64,000 bases of DNA from Leptospira bourretii (GCF_004770145.1 NZ_RQFW01000019.1:493611-557610), one strand, 5' to 3'; shown: positions 36,193 to 45,846, counted from the first letter of the stretch. The notes: generated by a model from the letters alone, not told the origin. Made by a program: numbers and translations.

Positions 36193-36357
36193 GCATAACA
36201 GCGACTAACCGCTTCACTTCGGGACTTACGCCCTCGTTCGGTCTACGACACATAGGCTTTTGTCACTCCTCTTGCTTACGCAAGCGTCGTGCCAATCCCT
36301 AACGTCCCTTCAGGGACTCAGGGAACAGCCTACGTCGGTTAGTCTAGTTCGTTATGC
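36193..36357 (+). repeat. attC30 (arm type IV)
   Basis: 165 bp. R'' GCATAAC, R' GTTATGC; arms gactaaccg / cggttagtct. Confidence 0.92.
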
Positions 36358-36390
36358 GTAATTGTGCAAAAATAATTTAAGAATTTTAAA

Positions 36391-37239
36391 ATGACTTCTA
36401 CAAAACACCTAGCAGTATTCAGCTTAATTCTTATTTTAACATTCGATTGCAAAAGTAAAATTAATGAATTTCAAAAAACTCAACAATACATTGTAATTGC
36501 AGTTCCAGAGAGTTATATAAGAGAAAAACCTGATTTCAATTCAAAAATAGTAGGATCTGTGCCTTTTCATACACGAATTGCCATTACAAGAGATACAAAG
36601 GAAAATATCGGCCCACCTGGATGGGATAAAATAACATTTCAAAATATTACTGGATTCATAAACCTCAATGAGATTAGAAGCGATGAAATACCTCTTAAAA
36701 TTTTAAGATCCAAAAAATCTTCCGATGGGAAATTCGAATTGATTGAGTTAAATTCTAAAGATTCGGAACAAAATTTTTGCGGGTTCTGGCATTCAGGATT
36801 TTGTACAATGCAGATAATCGATTTAGAGAATCAAAAAATTATATTTGAAAAAATAAACTATAAATTCGAAGATTTCTTAGATGAAAAGAATATAGTTATA
36901 TCTTATGGGGGAGGTGAAAGTTGTGATGAGCATTTTCGGTATCTTAACATCAATTTGGAAACATTAGAAGAATCAATTTTCCTAAAATATAGTTTTGAAA
37001 CAATTAACTGTAATGAAGATAATAAAAGTAATAAATATATTCATCACCTCTGTATTAAAAATAACTGTTTTACAATAAATGAAGGAGAATCTTCTTATAC
37101 AATAAAAAATGACAATACTGGAATTTCAAAAATTGTAGAATCGGAAGACCATTTTAAATTCAAAAGAAATACATGGAAAAATCCCGAAATAGAAATAAAT
37201 GGAAAAAAATACAATTTTCTTGAATATTTTTATAAATAG
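36391..37239 (+). CDS. SH3-like domain lipoprotein
   Basis: 282 aa. Signal peptide ending in LTFDC, a relaxed spirochaete-type lipobox. SH3-like module at residues ~35-95 (VIAVPESYIREKPDFNSKIVGSVPFHTRIAI...GPPGWDKITFQNITGFINLNEI). The C-terminal ~180 residues are unassigned, with CGFWHSGFCTM and HHLCIKNNCFTI cysteine pairs. Probably surface or periplasmic. Confidence 0.68.
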   Translation: MTSTKHLAVFSLILILTFDCKSKINEFQKTQQYIVIAVPESYIREKPDFNSKIVGSVPFHTRIAITRDTKENIGPPGWDKITFQNITGFINLNEIRSDEIPLKILRSKKSSDGKFELIELNSKDSEQNFCGFWHSGFCTMQIIDLENQKIIFEKINYKFEDFLDEKNIVISYGGGESCDEHFRYLNINLETLEESIFLKYSFETINCNEDNKSNKYIHHLCIKNNCFTINEGESSYTIKNDNTGISKIVESEDHFKFKRNTWKNPEIEINGKKYNFLEYFYK

Positions 37240-37250
37240 AGCACAACTAC

Positions 37251-37415
37251 GCATAACATCCGCTAACCGCTTCGCTTCGGGACTTGCGCCCTCGCTCGGT
37301 CTCCGACACATAGGCTTCTGGCACTCCTCTTGCTTACGCAAGCGTCGTTCCAGTCCCTAACGTCCCGTTCCGGGACTCAGGGCCAGCCTACGTCGGTTAG
37401 TCTAGTTCGTTATAC
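37251..37415 (+). repeat. attC31 (arm type IV, variant)
   Basis: 165 bp. R'' GCATAAC followed by ATCC rather than AGC; R' GTTATAC; arms cgctaaccg / cggttagtct. Confidence 0.9.
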
Positions 37416-37457
37416 GCAATGGGTAAAAAATCATTCAAATTTTGGAAAGAATTTATC

Positions 37458-37472
37458 TTGACAACTTGTCAA
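37458..37472 (+). promoter_or_regulatory. Palindromic operator over the -35 of phd/vapC
   Basis: TTGACAA C TTGTCAA, a perfect palindrome with one central base, starting with a consensus -35 (TTGACA) 32 bp before the Phd start codon. A probable antitoxin-binding site. No strong -10 at the standard spacing. Confidence 0.55.
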
Positions 37473-37494
37473 CATCTCGCATTCTCAAACTATT

Positions 37495-37731
37495 ATGAAA
37501 TCCTATGCAGTTGGCGAATTAAAATCCCACTTTTCTGAAGTTCTTGAATATGTTAAGAATGGTGAAAAAGTTGGGATTCTTTTTGGAAAAAACAAAAAAA
37601 CTATCGCTATGATTGTTCCGATTAACCAAAAGTCTGATGCCAAAAGAAAAATTGGCCTGCTTGATGGAAAAGTTAAAATAACTTTTGAAAAGAATTTCTC
37701 CATTACCGAAGAAGAATTCTTAAACTTTTAA
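37495..37731 (+). CDS. phd: Phd/YefM-type antitoxin
   Basis: 78 aa. Phd fold: KSYAVGELKSHFSEVLEYVKNGEKVGILFGKNKKTIAMIVPI, then a flexible toxin-binding tail. TAATG overlap with the PIN toxin at 37729-37733. Binds its own promoter; operator at 37458. Confidence 0.88.
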   Translation: MKSYAVGELKSHFSEVLEYVKNGEKVGILFGKNKKTIAMIVPINQKSDAKRKIGLLDGKVKITFEKNFSITEEEFLNF

Positions 37732-38132
37732 TGACTTATTTATTAGATACTCATGCTTTACTTTGGGTAATTGGTGATTCAAAACAATTAAGTAAAAATA
37801 TCATCAAAATAGTTCAGGACCAAGAAAATCAAATTTTAGTTAGCGCAATCTCTTTATGGGAAATTTCCTTAAAATTCAAACTCGGAAAACTTAAACTTTC
37901 GGGGTTTAAGCCGGAGGAAATTCCAAAATTACTTGAAAAATTAAACATAAATATAATTGAGCTGAGCCAAGAAGAAGCGTCTTCTTACCATAACTTGAAA
38001 GAAGATTTTCATAAAGATCCATTTGACCGAATGCTCATTTGGCAATGTATATCAAGAAAACTAACGTTCATTTCTAAAGATTCAGAGATAAAGAAGTATA
38101 AAATATCTGGATTAAAAACCATTTGGTCTTAA
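37731..38132 (+). CDS. vapC: PIN-domain toxin (VapC family)
   Basis: 133 aa. PIN residues: LLDTHALLWV (D6), ISLWEISLK (E44), DPFDRMLIWQC (D97/D100) and FISKDSEIKKY (D117). The DTHxLLW start is typical of VapC toxins paired with Phd-type antitoxins. RNase; translated from an ATG overlapping the antitoxin stop. Confidence 0.88.
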   Translation: MTYLLDTHALLWVIGDSKQLSKNIIKIVQDQENQILVSAISLWEISLKFKLGKLKLSGFKPEEIPKLLEKLNINIIELSQEEASSYHNLKEDFHKDPFDRMLIWQCISRKLTFISKDSEIKKYKISGLKTIWS

Positions 38133-38143
38133 TTACCCACTGC

Positions 38144-38306
38144 GTATAACAGCGGGGAAACGCTGCGCTTCGGCACTTACGGCCTCGCTTGGTCTGCGAC
38201 ACATTCCCTTTCTGTCACTCGTTTGCATCCGCAAACTCCGTGCCAGTCCCTAACGTCCCGTCGGGACTCAGGGTCAGGGAACGTCGTCTCCCCTAATTCG
38301 TTATGC
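38144..38306 (+). repeat. attC32 (arm type I)
   Basis: 163 bp. R'' GTATAAC, R' GTTATGC; arms ggggaaacg / cgtctcccct. Confidence 0.92.
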
Positions 38307-38331
38307 GAAATAATTTAAAATTTAAAAGATT

Positions 38332-39060
38332 ATGAATAAAAAAATAATACTAACTCTCTTTCTATCTACTTCAATCTGGAATGGAATTTCATCAGAATCA
38401 TTAGAAAGGAAAAGAATAAACCTTCTTGTTTCTCCAGTTGGCTTTTTACAGACAAACACTAAATACTTTACAAACGAAACGGAAAGCTCCCCAAATATTC
38501 ATTTTCTATATGGAATTACAAACAATTTCTTTGTTGGTTTCAACTATGGTGTTGGATTAAGTTCAAAACAAAAAAATTATAGTTATCAAGGATCATTACC
38601 TGGATCTACCAAATTTTATAATCTTTCGAGATCTAGAAATTCGGAAACATTCTCTATTTCAACTCAATACTTTTTTTGGGGAAATTTCTACGGAAGTTTA
38701 TATTTTGGATTTGAAAAAGGATATACTTCGGAAAACCAAAATTATTCCACGATTAGTGGCGCTTCAATTGATATTGAACCTTATAAGGAAAGGAATATTT
38801 TCTCTGATAAATATTTCGGAAATCTTGGAATTGGATTTAGAAAGGAGTTCTTTAATTACATACCTATTGGATTTGAATTTCAATACGGATATATGGAAGC
38901 AGGAAAAAGGAATACTCATATAACTTATAATCCGGAATATTATCGTGGTGCCATTCCTGCCAATATAAGCTCAATTTACATAAATGAGAATTTTTTTCAA
39001 AATAAAGAAAAAAATTCAGATTATTATCAAATAAATATTTTTGTCGGTATAGCATTATAA
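38332..39060 (+). CDS. Putative outer-membrane beta-barrel protein, paralogue of 60078-60803
   Basis: 242 aa. Signal peptide (NKKIILTLFLSTSIWNGISS), then barrel-like strands: NNFFVGFNYGVGL, STQYFFWGNFYGSLYFGFEKGY, FGNLGIGFRKEFFNYIPIGFEFQYGYM and a final YQINIFVGIAL. The same motifs, order and length (241 aa) recur in cassette 54. Function unknown. Confidence 0.65.
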   Translation: MNKKIILTLFLSTSIWNGISSESLERKRINLLVSPVGFLQTNTKYFTNETESSPNIHFLYGITNNFFVGFNYGVGLSSKQKNYSYQGSLPGSTKFYNLSRSRNSETFSISTQYFFWGNFYGSLYFGFEKGYTSENQNYSTISGASIDIEPYKERNIFSDKYFGNLGIGFRKEFFNYIPIGFEFQYGYMEAGKRNTHITYNPEYYRGAIPANISSIYINENFFQNKEKNSDYYQINIFVGIAL

Positions 39061-39082
39061 TATTGAAACAATAAATTACTTC

Positions 39083-39244
39083 GCATAACAGCGACTAACC
39101 GCTGCGCTTCGGGACTTCGCCCTCGCTTGGCCTGCGACACATAGGCTTTCTGTCACTCGCTTGCATACGCAAGCTCCGTGCCAGTCCCTAACGTCCCTTC
39201 GGGACTCAGGGTCAGCCTACGTCGGTTAGTCTAGTTCGTTATAC
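39083..39244 (+). repeat. attC33 (arm type IV)
   Basis: 162 bp. R'' GCATAAC, R' GTTATAC; arms gactaaccg / cggttagtct. Confidence 0.92.
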
Positions 39245-39256
39245 GCCATTAAAAAT

Positions 39257-40675
39257 ATGATAAAAAAAATACAATTTATTCTAACAATATTTCTGATTTT
39301 CTTTATTTTCATAAAAGAAATTAAATCAGAACACAAAAACAACATAATACAGTACTGTCAAAGAGATTATCTATTTGAGCAAATCTCAACCCATTTTAAA
39401 AACAACGATCAGAAACTTAGCGAAATTAGTGCCTTTGATTGCCTTCAAATAGCTGGTTACTACGACAATAAATACCTAATGTTCTTAATCAACACATTAC
39501 CTTTCAAAAAGAATAAAGATTTTTTTGTTACTACATTATTAATAAATAACCCAACTGAAATAAATATTCAAAATTTAAAATACCTCTTGGAAGTAAAAAA
39601 ATCAGATGTTGCTTATTTAAATTGGGTATTCGATATTCTTTTAAAAAATGGAAGTAATCATTACATAAAAATATTTGATGACTTCAATAATACATTTCAT
39701 CCTAAAATTAGCGAACACATTGTAAGAATTAGAAAAAATTTGGATTATAAACCTTATAACACCACATTTGAATCAGTTTCAGATAAGAAAAAACATAAAT
39801 CCCTCAAAGACGAAGAAATTAATAAAATTCTAATCGAAGAATGCAAAAATAGAATCCTTATAAATAAGGATATTAAATCTGATCCTGAAAAACCAATTAT
39901 TTCATTTAACTTTTCTTTGGAGTGCTTATTCCTGGGAGATAAAGAAAAATCTTATGAATTATTTAAAGAACTTATCGAATCGAATTTGGATACAGACTAT
40001 CAACTAGAATTAATTAATGTAATTAGTAGGTATAGAAAGAAGGATGATTTTACTTATTTCAAAAAACTATTTCATGAAAAATCCGAAAAAGAATTAAAAA
40101 AAAAATTAATATATTCAATGGATGGGTACGACGATGAACAGTATTTAAATTTCTTAACGGATTTAAAAAAATCAAACATTCTAGAAATGAATGAATTAGA
40201 ATACTTAATCGAAAAAGTAAAAAACAGAATTTTATTTAAAAACATAAATTCCTTTGAAGAAGTCTTAAATATAAATCCAGATATTGTTATAACTGAAGAT
40301 CCTTCGGAGAATCTACTTAACTTAATTAAGTTAAATGAAAAATACCATCAAGATATTTTAACTTTAGGCTATAAATATCTGTTAAAAAAATATCCAGACA
40401 ATGATTATCTCAATTCCTATATCGCATCAGAAATAATGGATTTTAATGAAATTGCAATTAAAACCCACATGGAGAAAATAAAAAATGACAGTTACTTAAC
40501 CAGCTTATACCTCGTAAAAAGGGGTGAAATAGAATTAAAAAATTTCAACTATAATAATTCTTTAGAAAATTACACAAAAATTTTGGAAAATAAAATTCCA
40601 GCTATCATAGAAACAAATTCAATATATTTATTAATTGAAAAATTAAAATTCATGATAAAATTTAACAGCGTATAA
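39257..40675 (+). CDS. Exported helical-repeat protein
   Basis: 472 aa. Signal peptide or anchor (IQFILTIFLIFFIFIKEIKS), followed by ~440 residues of short paired helices resembling TPR/HEAT-like repeats (NDYLNSYIASEIMDF, SLYLVKRGEIELKNFNYNNSLENYTKIL). The stop TAA is part of R'' of attC34, giving a C-terminal NSV. No catalytic motif. Likely a periplasmic interaction protein. Confidence 0.6.
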   Translation: MIKKIQFILTIFLIFFIFIKEIKSEHKNNIIQYCQRDYLFEQISTHFKNNDQKLSEISAFDCLQIAGYYDNKYLMFLINTLPFKKNKDFFVTTLLINNPTEINIQNLKYLLEVKKSDVAYLNWVFDILLKNGSNHYIKIFDDFNNTFHPKISEHIVRIRKNLDYKPYNTTFESVSDKKKHKSLKDEEINKILIEECKNRILINKDIKSDPEKPIISFNFSLECLFLGDKEKSYELFKELIESNLDTDYQLELINVISRYRKKDDFTYFKKLFHEKSEKELKKKLIYSMDGYDDEQYLNFLTDLKKSNILEMNELEYLIEKVKNRILFKNINSFEEVLNINPDIVITEDPSENLLNLIKLNEKYHQDILTLGYKYLLKKYPDNDYLNSYIASEIMDFNEIAIKTHMEKIKNDSYLTSLYLVKRGEIELKNFNYNNSLENYTKILENKIPAIIETNSIYLLIEKLKFMIKFNSV

Positions 40676-40832
40676 CAGCGACTAACCGCTTCGCTTCGGG
40701 ACTTACGCCCTCGCTCGGTCTGCGACACATTCCCTTTCTGTCACTCGTTTGCATCCGCAAACTCCGTGCCAGTCCCTAACGTCCCGTCGGGACTCAGGGT
40801 CAGGGAACGTCGTCTCCCCTAGTTCGTTATGC
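40670..40832 (+). repeat. attC34 (hybrid arms, IV x I)
   Basis: 163 bp. R'' GTATAAC, R' GTTATGC. Outer left gactaaccg, outer right cgtctcccct; inner arms (attccct/agggaac) still pair, so the junction lies between outer and inner arm on the left side. Confidence 0.88.
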
Positions 40833-41101
40833 GTAATTGCTGAAGATCTTTGCTTAATAACAAAAAAAAACAAAAGTTAAATAATTTTCTCTATTTCAAA
40901 CCACAAACCGAAAAATAGCTTCCAATTAAGTCAAAATTTGATAAACGCCAAAATCAAGTTTTAAATACATATTTCGATAAAAGCAGTTTCCTTTTCTAAA
41001 GCATCAAAAATCAGTATGAAAATACAGAAGCTTTGATTAAATACTATCAAAAACTATTAACCAAATATTTTCATCAAAGCAAAAAAATTAGAATTAAAAT
41101 C
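40833..41101 (+). other. AT-rich leader of cassette 35, no gene seen
   Basis: About 270 bp between the head and the probable ATG at 41102. The frame is open back to a TTG at 41033, but the earlier part holds only A-rich tracts. Nothing else recognised. Confidence 0.4.
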
Positions 41102-41758
41102 ATGATTGTATTTTTATTTTTTTTCCTTTATTTTATCTTAAATCCTTACTATTTCATAATGCTAAACGTTTACAAATCAAACGGAATCGCATGTATATTC
41201 GGAAAAGAAAATGCATTTGTCTTCTTATTTACATTAATTCCATTATCTTTAATTACAAATGCCTTTGTATTGAAAAAAGCATATATATACTTCACACAAG
41301 GAATTAAAGAAAACAATTTATTTATTTTAATTTTCGCTGTATATACAATAATCTACTCCTGGTTTTTGCTTTCTGCAGTAATGTTTACAGATCAAAATAT
41401 TTCCTGCCGTTATGATTATTCTCTAGGCAATTTAAAAATAAAATCTCTTGATAATACTGTTAATATCGATGATAAAAATATTCAAAATGCAGGAACCCAG
41501 TTATCAAACTTTTGCTCAAAAAATCGGGCAAGGATTCCAAATATTAGCGACACTCAATTACTCAATCATAAAGAATCCCTCTCCAAAAAAGGCGATCTTA
41601 TATTACTATTCAACGAAAACCTCAAAAGTTACGATTATTACACATACAATGGAAAAAATTTTCAAATAAACAATTCCCGATTAGAAATCCAAAAGTATCA
41701 TTTTTGCATTCTAAATACACTCAAGATAAAAAGCATTTTAAGATTTGAGATCAATTAG
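41102..41758 (+). CDS. Hypothetical integral membrane protein
   Basis: 218 aa from ATG 41102; a TTG at 41033 would add 23 mostly basic residues. Three hydrophobic helices in the first ~110 residues (FLFFFLYFILNPYYFIML, FVFLFTLIPLSLITNAFVL, LFILIFAVYTIIYSWFLLSAVM), then a soluble ~100-residue domain with scattered cysteines. Not recognised. Confidence 0.5.
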   Translation: MIVFLFFFLYFILNPYYFIMLNVYKSNGIACIFGKENAFVFLFTLIPLSLITNAFVLKKAYIYFTQGIKENNLFILIFAVYTIIYSWFLLSAVMFTDQNISCRYDYSLGNLKIKSLDNTVNIDDKNIQNAGTQLSNFCSKNRARIPNISDTQLLNHKESLSKKGDLILLFNENLKSYDYYTYNGKNFQINNSRLEIQKYHFCILNTLKIKSILRFEIN

Positions 41759-41770
41759 AATCGCAACTAC

Positions 41771-41932
41771 GCATAACAGCAACTTACCGCTTCGCTTCGG
41801 CACTACGGCCTCGCTCGGCCTGCGGCAAATCCTCCTCCTGGCATTCGCCTTGCTTAGCAAGCTACATGCCAGTCCCTAACGTCCCGTTGGGACTCAGGGT
41901 CGGAGGACTTCGGTAAGTCTAGTTCGTTATGC
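41771..41932 (+). repeat. attC35 (arm type VII)
   Basis: 162 bp. R'' GCATAAC, R' GTTATGC; arms aacttaccg / cggtaagtct, with its own matched inner arms (aatcctcc / ggagga). Confidence 0.92.
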
Positions 41933-41969
41933 GCTATGTCTAATAATTCAATCAAAATAAGGAAAAAAA

Positions 41970-43064
41970 ATGTCAGAAAAAGCAAAAAAGAAAATATTAT
42001 TTAGTCCATATATTTCCACATACATAATATATCTAATAACTAATAAAAGAATATTAGCAATTATAGGTGTATTTTCCTTTGGATTAGGAATTACCTCCTT
42101 TCTCTATCCTGAATTATATTCTGAAATATTATTTTTTTTCAATATTTATTTCAAAGAAAAATCTGATACTCGAATTTTACTTCTATTATTAGGTTCATTC
42201 TCTTTTTCACTTTTATATCTTCAATCAGGAGAGAAAAACAAAGACAATATTCTATTAGATAAAATAACTAAAAACTTATTGGAAAAAATAAACTATAATA
42301 GAAATGAAACTCGCGAGTTAAAAATAAAACTAGAGAAGGTTCTCGATGGTCAAAATACAATCGTTACCAAGGAGATAATCACAGAAGAAGACAAAAAGAC
42401 AATAATTCTAAAAACTATCGATAATTTAGAAAAAAATATTATTGAAAGCGTTATAAAAAAACACTTAAACGAAATGGAAAAATCTCAGCAGGAACCGAGA
42501 GTGAACTCTGAAATTACAGATTACTTACTAAAACCTGAAAAAAGAATTTTATCTGAAATCAGAAATTTGAGTTTAAGAGCAAATTTTAACCTTGCAATTG
42601 GAATGATTATTACAGCCGCTGGATTAATTCTTTTACTTAATACCGTAAACATTCTCGATACATCAGAAAATTTAAAGGAATTATCTCAAAAAGGAGATGA
42701 AACTAACTCGATTTTTCTAAAAAACATATTCATTTCATTCATTCCCAGATTTTCATTATTCGTTTTTATAGAAGTATTCGCATACTTTTTTTTAAAATTG
42801 TATAAAAGTGGGTTAGATGAAATTAAATATTACCAAAACGAATTAACAAACATACAATTAAAATCGATTTCCACAGTTATTTCACTTTCGTCAAATCAAA
42901 CTGAGGCGTTAAGAATATCTCTAGATTCATTATCAAATACTGAGAGAAATTTTATTTTAAATAAAGACCAAACAACCGTATCCCTAGAAAAAGCAAAAAC
43001 TGATACAAAGATTGTCAATAATCTCATAAAATATATACCGAAATATTTCAAAAACCAAAACTGA
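41970..43064 (+). CDS. Membrane protein with coiled-coil loop
   Basis: 364 aa. Four hydrophobic segments: two near the N-terminus (~30-52, ILAIIGVFSFGLGITSFLYP, and ~68-86, ILLLLLGSFSFSLLYL) and two in the C-terminal half (NLAIGMIITAAGLILLLNTV and ISFIPRFSLFVFIEVFAYFFL). Between them lies a ~110-residue charged coiled coil (LLEKINYNRNETRELKIKLEKVLDG). RBS AAGGAAAAAAA before the ATG. Function unknown. Confidence 0.55.
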   Translation: MSEKAKKKILFSPYISTYIIYLITNKRILAIIGVFSFGLGITSFLYPELYSEILFFFNIYFKEKSDTRILLLLLGSFSFSLLYLQSGEKNKDNILLDKITKNLLEKINYNRNETRELKIKLEKVLDGQNTIVTKEIITEEDKKTIILKTIDNLEKNIIESVIKKHLNEMEKSQQEPRVNSEITDYLLKPEKRILSEIRNLSLRANFNLAIGMIITAAGLILLLNTVNILDTSENLKELSQKGDETNSIFLKNIFISFIPRFSLFVFIEVFAYFFLKLYKSGLDEIKYYQNELTNIQLKSISTVISLSSNQTEALRISLDSLSNTERNFILNKDQTTVSLEKAKTDTKIVNNLIKYIPKYFKNQN

Positions 43065-43097
43065 CCAATTAATTCGTTCCAGTATATACGACACAGC

Positions 43098-43260
43098 GCA
43101 TAACAGCAACTAACCGCTTCGCTTCGGGACTAGCGCCCTCGCTCGGTCTCCGACACATAGGCTTCTGGCACTCCTCTTGCTTGCGCAAGCGTCGTTCCAG
43201 TCCCTAACGTCCCACTGGGACTCAGGGTCGGGAAACGTCGAGTAGCCTAGTTCGTTATGC
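43098..43260 (+). repeat. attC36 (hybrid arms, IV x VI)
   Basis: 163 bp. R'' GCATAAC, R' GTTATGC. Left aactaaccg / right cgagtagcct; inner arms also unmatched. Confidence 0.88.
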
Positions 43261-43343
43261 GCAAGTCATTAAATGCATTTAATTACTGTTTAAAAAATAT
43301 ATATATTTACGAAAAAATAAACCATCGAAAGGAAACTATTAAC

Positions 43344-43868
43344 ATGCATAACACATTATTTATCTTAGCGGATATACAATTTATTCTAGGAATAATAGGA
43401 TACTCTGAATATGAAGATCGAATCAAAATTGCTCATTGGATATATGGAGACATTGAAGATGATCCAAGGTCTGAAATTCGAGAGACAAATTTCTCTTTAG
43501 AAAATAATCCAGATTTTAGTGAAAAAATCGTAAATAAAATGAAAGAAGAAGGATCAATTGAATTTAAGTGTTTTGGAATTTGGATATTTACTAAAGCTGA
43601 TCCAGACCCATACCCCTCAGTTCCGCATGGACACTACAAAGATCAAAACAAATCTTGGCCTAAATTGAATCCATATACTGGAAAAGTTTTCAATGAAAAG
43701 GATCAGGAAGATAAATCACTGAGACTTACTAAAGAACAATTAAAAATACTATGGTCAGATGAAAAATTTAAATCGTTCTGTAGAGAGATGATCGTTTGGT
43801 ATCTGGAAGAATTTCCGTTATATGATTTTCCAGTTCGAATACCATTAAGGTTCCCTAAATACAGATAA
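43344..43868 (+). CDS. Hypothetical soluble protein
   Basis: 174 aa from ATG 43344, which has AAAGGAA 10 bp upstream; the frame is open from the ATG in R' (43257). Contains FTKADPDPYPSVPHGHYKDQNKSWPKLNPYTGKVF, a conserved-looking P-H-G-H-Y / N-P-Y-T-G block, and a C-terminal EFPLYDFPVRIPLRFP. The block recalls small defence-island proteins, but the family is not identified. Confidence 0.5.
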   Translation: MHNTLFILADIQFILGIIGYSEYEDRIKIAHWIYGDIEDDPRSEIRETNFSLENNPDFSEKIVNKMKEEGSIEFKCFGIWIFTKADPDPYPSVPHGHYKDQNKSWPKLNPYTGKVFNEKDQEDKSLRLTKEQLKILWSDEKFKSFCREMIVWYLEEFPLYDFPVRIPLRFPKYR

Positions 43869-43933
43869 TAGAGAACATAAAATTATAAAGACATTTCAAA
43901 TAAATACAAATGAGTCTTCAAAACATGACCTGC

Positions 43934-44096
43934 GCATAACAGCGACTAACCGCTTCACTTCGGGACTTACGCCCTCGTTCGGTCTGCGACACATTGGCCT
44001 CTGGCACTCCTCTTGCTTGCGCAAGCGTCGTTCCAGTCCCTAACGTCCCGCTGGGACTCAGGGCCGGCCCACGTCGGTTAGTCTAATTCGTTATGC
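43934..44096 (+). repeat. attC37 (arm type IV)
   Basis: 163 bp. R'' GCATAAC, R' GTTATGC; arms gactaaccg / cggttagtct; inner arms ttggcc / ggccca. Confidence 0.92.
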
Positions 44097-44187
44097 GAAA
44101 GAAGAAGCAAAACTTTTTAGATTAATATAGATCAAGAAATTTATTTAAATATAATTAAACTTTATAATATAACCGGGTTTTTATTGA

Positions 44188-44601
44188 ATGAAAAAAATGA
44201 TAGTAGAAGAATTTATAAAAGCTACAAATTCACGCAATTGGAAAAAAGTATTAAGCTTAACACATTCAAATTTCATAAGACATAGCTCTTCAATACCTAA
44301 TGAAATTCATGGAAATCACTCTTTAGTAGAATTCCATAAAAATGAATTGAAAACTTTTCCTGATCTTGATGAAAAAATTGAGTTTTTAATTGAGGAGAAT
44401 GATCTGGTTGCTGCTCGAATAAAATTTACCGGCACTCAGAAAGGTAAATTAGGAAAACTTGCTCCTTCCAATAAAATTTTATCCGCTTCATTCAATTGTT
44501 TTTTCAAAATTGTCGACAACAAAATTTCTGATACTTGGGTTGAGTATGACAATCTTAATGGATTAATGCAATTAGGGCATATTAACTCCGATTTAATTTA
44601 A
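44188..44601 (+). CDS. SnoaL-like (NTF2-fold) protein
   Basis: 137 aa. SnoaL-like ester-cyclase pattern: FIKATNSRNWKKVLSLTHSNFIRH, then FPDLDEKIEFLIEENDLVAARIKFTGTQKG, and FNCFFKIVDNKISDTWVEYDNLNGLMQLG. These NTF2-fold proteins bind small hydrophobic molecules; some isomerise or hydrolyse them. No partner in cassette 38, and 130 bp of A/T-rich sequence separates it from attC38. Confidence 0.78.
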   Translation: MKKMIVEEFIKATNSRNWKKVLSLTHSNFIRHSSSIPNEIHGNHSLVEFHKNELKTFPDLDEKIEFLIEENDLVAARIKFTGTQKGKLGKLAPSNKILSASFNCFFKIVDNKISDTWVEYDNLNGLMQLGHINSDLI

Positions 44602-44732
44602 ACTTTACATTTTTTAAAAAATTTTATTCTTAATTTTCTTTTAAAAAAAAAGTTCTAAAATATTAAATAAAATATCATTAGAGAATGGGACTATTAAACT
44701 AATATCCAAATCCACTGTAAACTTCTTCCTTC

Positions 44733-44896
44733 GCATAACAGCACCTTAACGCTTCGCTTCGGCACTAACGGCCTCGCTTGGCCTGCGGCAAATTCCCTTC
44801 CGGCACGCTTCTTGCCCAGCAAGAAGGCGCGCCGACGCCAACACCTACTTCGTAGGCTCGGCTACAGGGAACTTCGGGAAGACTAATGCGTTATAC
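44733..44896 (+). repeat. attC38 (hybrid arms, III' x II, B-type apex)
   Basis: 164 bp. R'' GCATAAC, R' GTTATAC preceded by atgc instead of the usual ttc. Left accttaacg / right cgggaagact. Confidence 0.86.
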
Positions 44897-44945
44897 GCAA
44901 GGTCGCAAAATTTCACCATGTTTATAGGAATAATAAAAATATAAC

Positions 44946-44974
44946 TTGACCGTAATACAAATACGTAATACGAT
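44946..44974 (+). promoter_or_regulatory. Promoter and operator of the RHH/PIN pair
   Basis: -35 TTGACC (44946-44951) and -10 TACGAT (44969-44974) with 17-bp spacing. Direct repeats CGTAATAC (44951-44958 and 44964-44971) overlap the core promoter, 13 bp apart, and are probable antitoxin sites. Confidence 0.7.
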
Positions 44975-44980
44975 TTAAAT

Positions 44981-45241
44981 ATGATTAGTTTACGTCTACC
45001 GCCAGAACTAGAAAGAAAATTAGATTCATTTGCTAAATCTGAAGGAAAAAGCCGAACAGAAATTGTTAAAGATTCCATTCTAGAATACATTAAAAATCGA
45101 GGAATTAATAAAACTCCCTTTGAACTAGGCTTAGATTTATTTGGAAAACATAATTCTGATATTACCGATTTAGCTCAAAATAGAAAAGCATACTTACAAA
45201 AAGCTATTGGAAAGAAAAATGAAAAACGTAGCTCTCATTGA
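44981..45241 (+). CDS. Ribbon-helix-helix antitoxin
   Basis: 86 aa. RHH DNA-binding N-terminus: ISLRLPPELERKLDSFAKSEGKSRTEIVKDSILEYI. The tail (GLDLFGKHNSDITDLAQNRKAYLQKAI) is the toxin-binding part. Overlaps the PIN toxin by 23 bp. Operator repeats lie just upstream. Confidence 0.85.
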   Translation: MISLRLPPELERKLDSFAKSEGKSRTEIVKDSILEYIKNRGINKTPFELGLDLFGKHNSDITDLAQNRKAYLQKAIGKKNEKRSSH

Positions 45242-45635
45242 TTCTGGTCCGATTATTGCCTTATTTAACTCAAAAGATAAATTTCACAAACCTACTTTAA
45301 AATATCTTAAATCATATACTGGTGAATTAATTTCTTCCTGGCCAGTAGTTACAGAAGTTGTCTACCTACTATCTTTCTCAGTCGAAGCTCAAGCTGATTT
45401 TCTTGAATGGATTGAAAGAGGAAGCATTCAAATTTTCGATTTAAACATTGACGACCTTAAATATATCAAAAATCGGATGAGAAAGTATGCAGATTTACCA
45501 ATGGATTTAGCTGATGCTTCTTTAATGTGTATTTCGGAAAAATTAGGTATCGAAAAAATTATTAGTATTGATTCAGATTTTTCCATTTATAAAAACTTAA
45601 GAGGAAAATATCTACAAAACCTCTTTAAAATATAA
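45219..45635 (+). CDS. vapC: PIN-domain toxin (VapC-like)
   Basis: 138 aa from ATG 45219 (TTG 45207 possible). PIN core: VALIDSGPIIALFN (D7), SSWPVVTEVVYLL (E~43), LPMDLADASLMCIS (D~95/D~98), ISIDSDFSIYKN (D~116). RNase toxin whose partner is the RHH protein. Confidence 0.85.
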   Translation: MKNVALIDSGPIIALFNSKDKFHKPTLKYLKSYTGELISSWPVVTEVVYLLSFSVEAQADFLEWIERGSIQIFDLNIDDLKYIKNRMRKYADLPMDLADASLMCISEKLGIEKIISIDSDFSIYKNLRGKYLQNLFKI

Positions 45636-45647
45636 ATGCGACCCAGC

Positions 45648-45811
45648 GTATAACAGCAACTAACCGCTGCGCTTCGGGACTTACGCCCTCGCTTGGTCTG
45701 CGACACATAGGCTTTTGTCACTTCTCTTGCTTACGCAAGCGTCGTGCCAATCCCTAACGTCCCATTCGGGACTCAGGGCCAGCCTACGTCGGTTAGTCTA
45801 GTTCGTTAAGC
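45648..45811 (+). repeat. attC39 (arm type IV)
   Basis: 164 bp. R'' GTATAAC, R' GTTAAGC; arms aactaaccg / cggttagtct. Confidence 0.92.
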
Positions 45812-45846
45812 GAAATCGGAAAAATTTAAAATTAGAAGGCTACTAA

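Noticed and set aside
43257..43343. ATG inside the R' core (GTTATGC) as a general start codon giving MRN/MRK leaders
   Set aside because: It is in frame with the cassette gene in only about five cases, near chance, and better starts with ribosome sites lie downstream.
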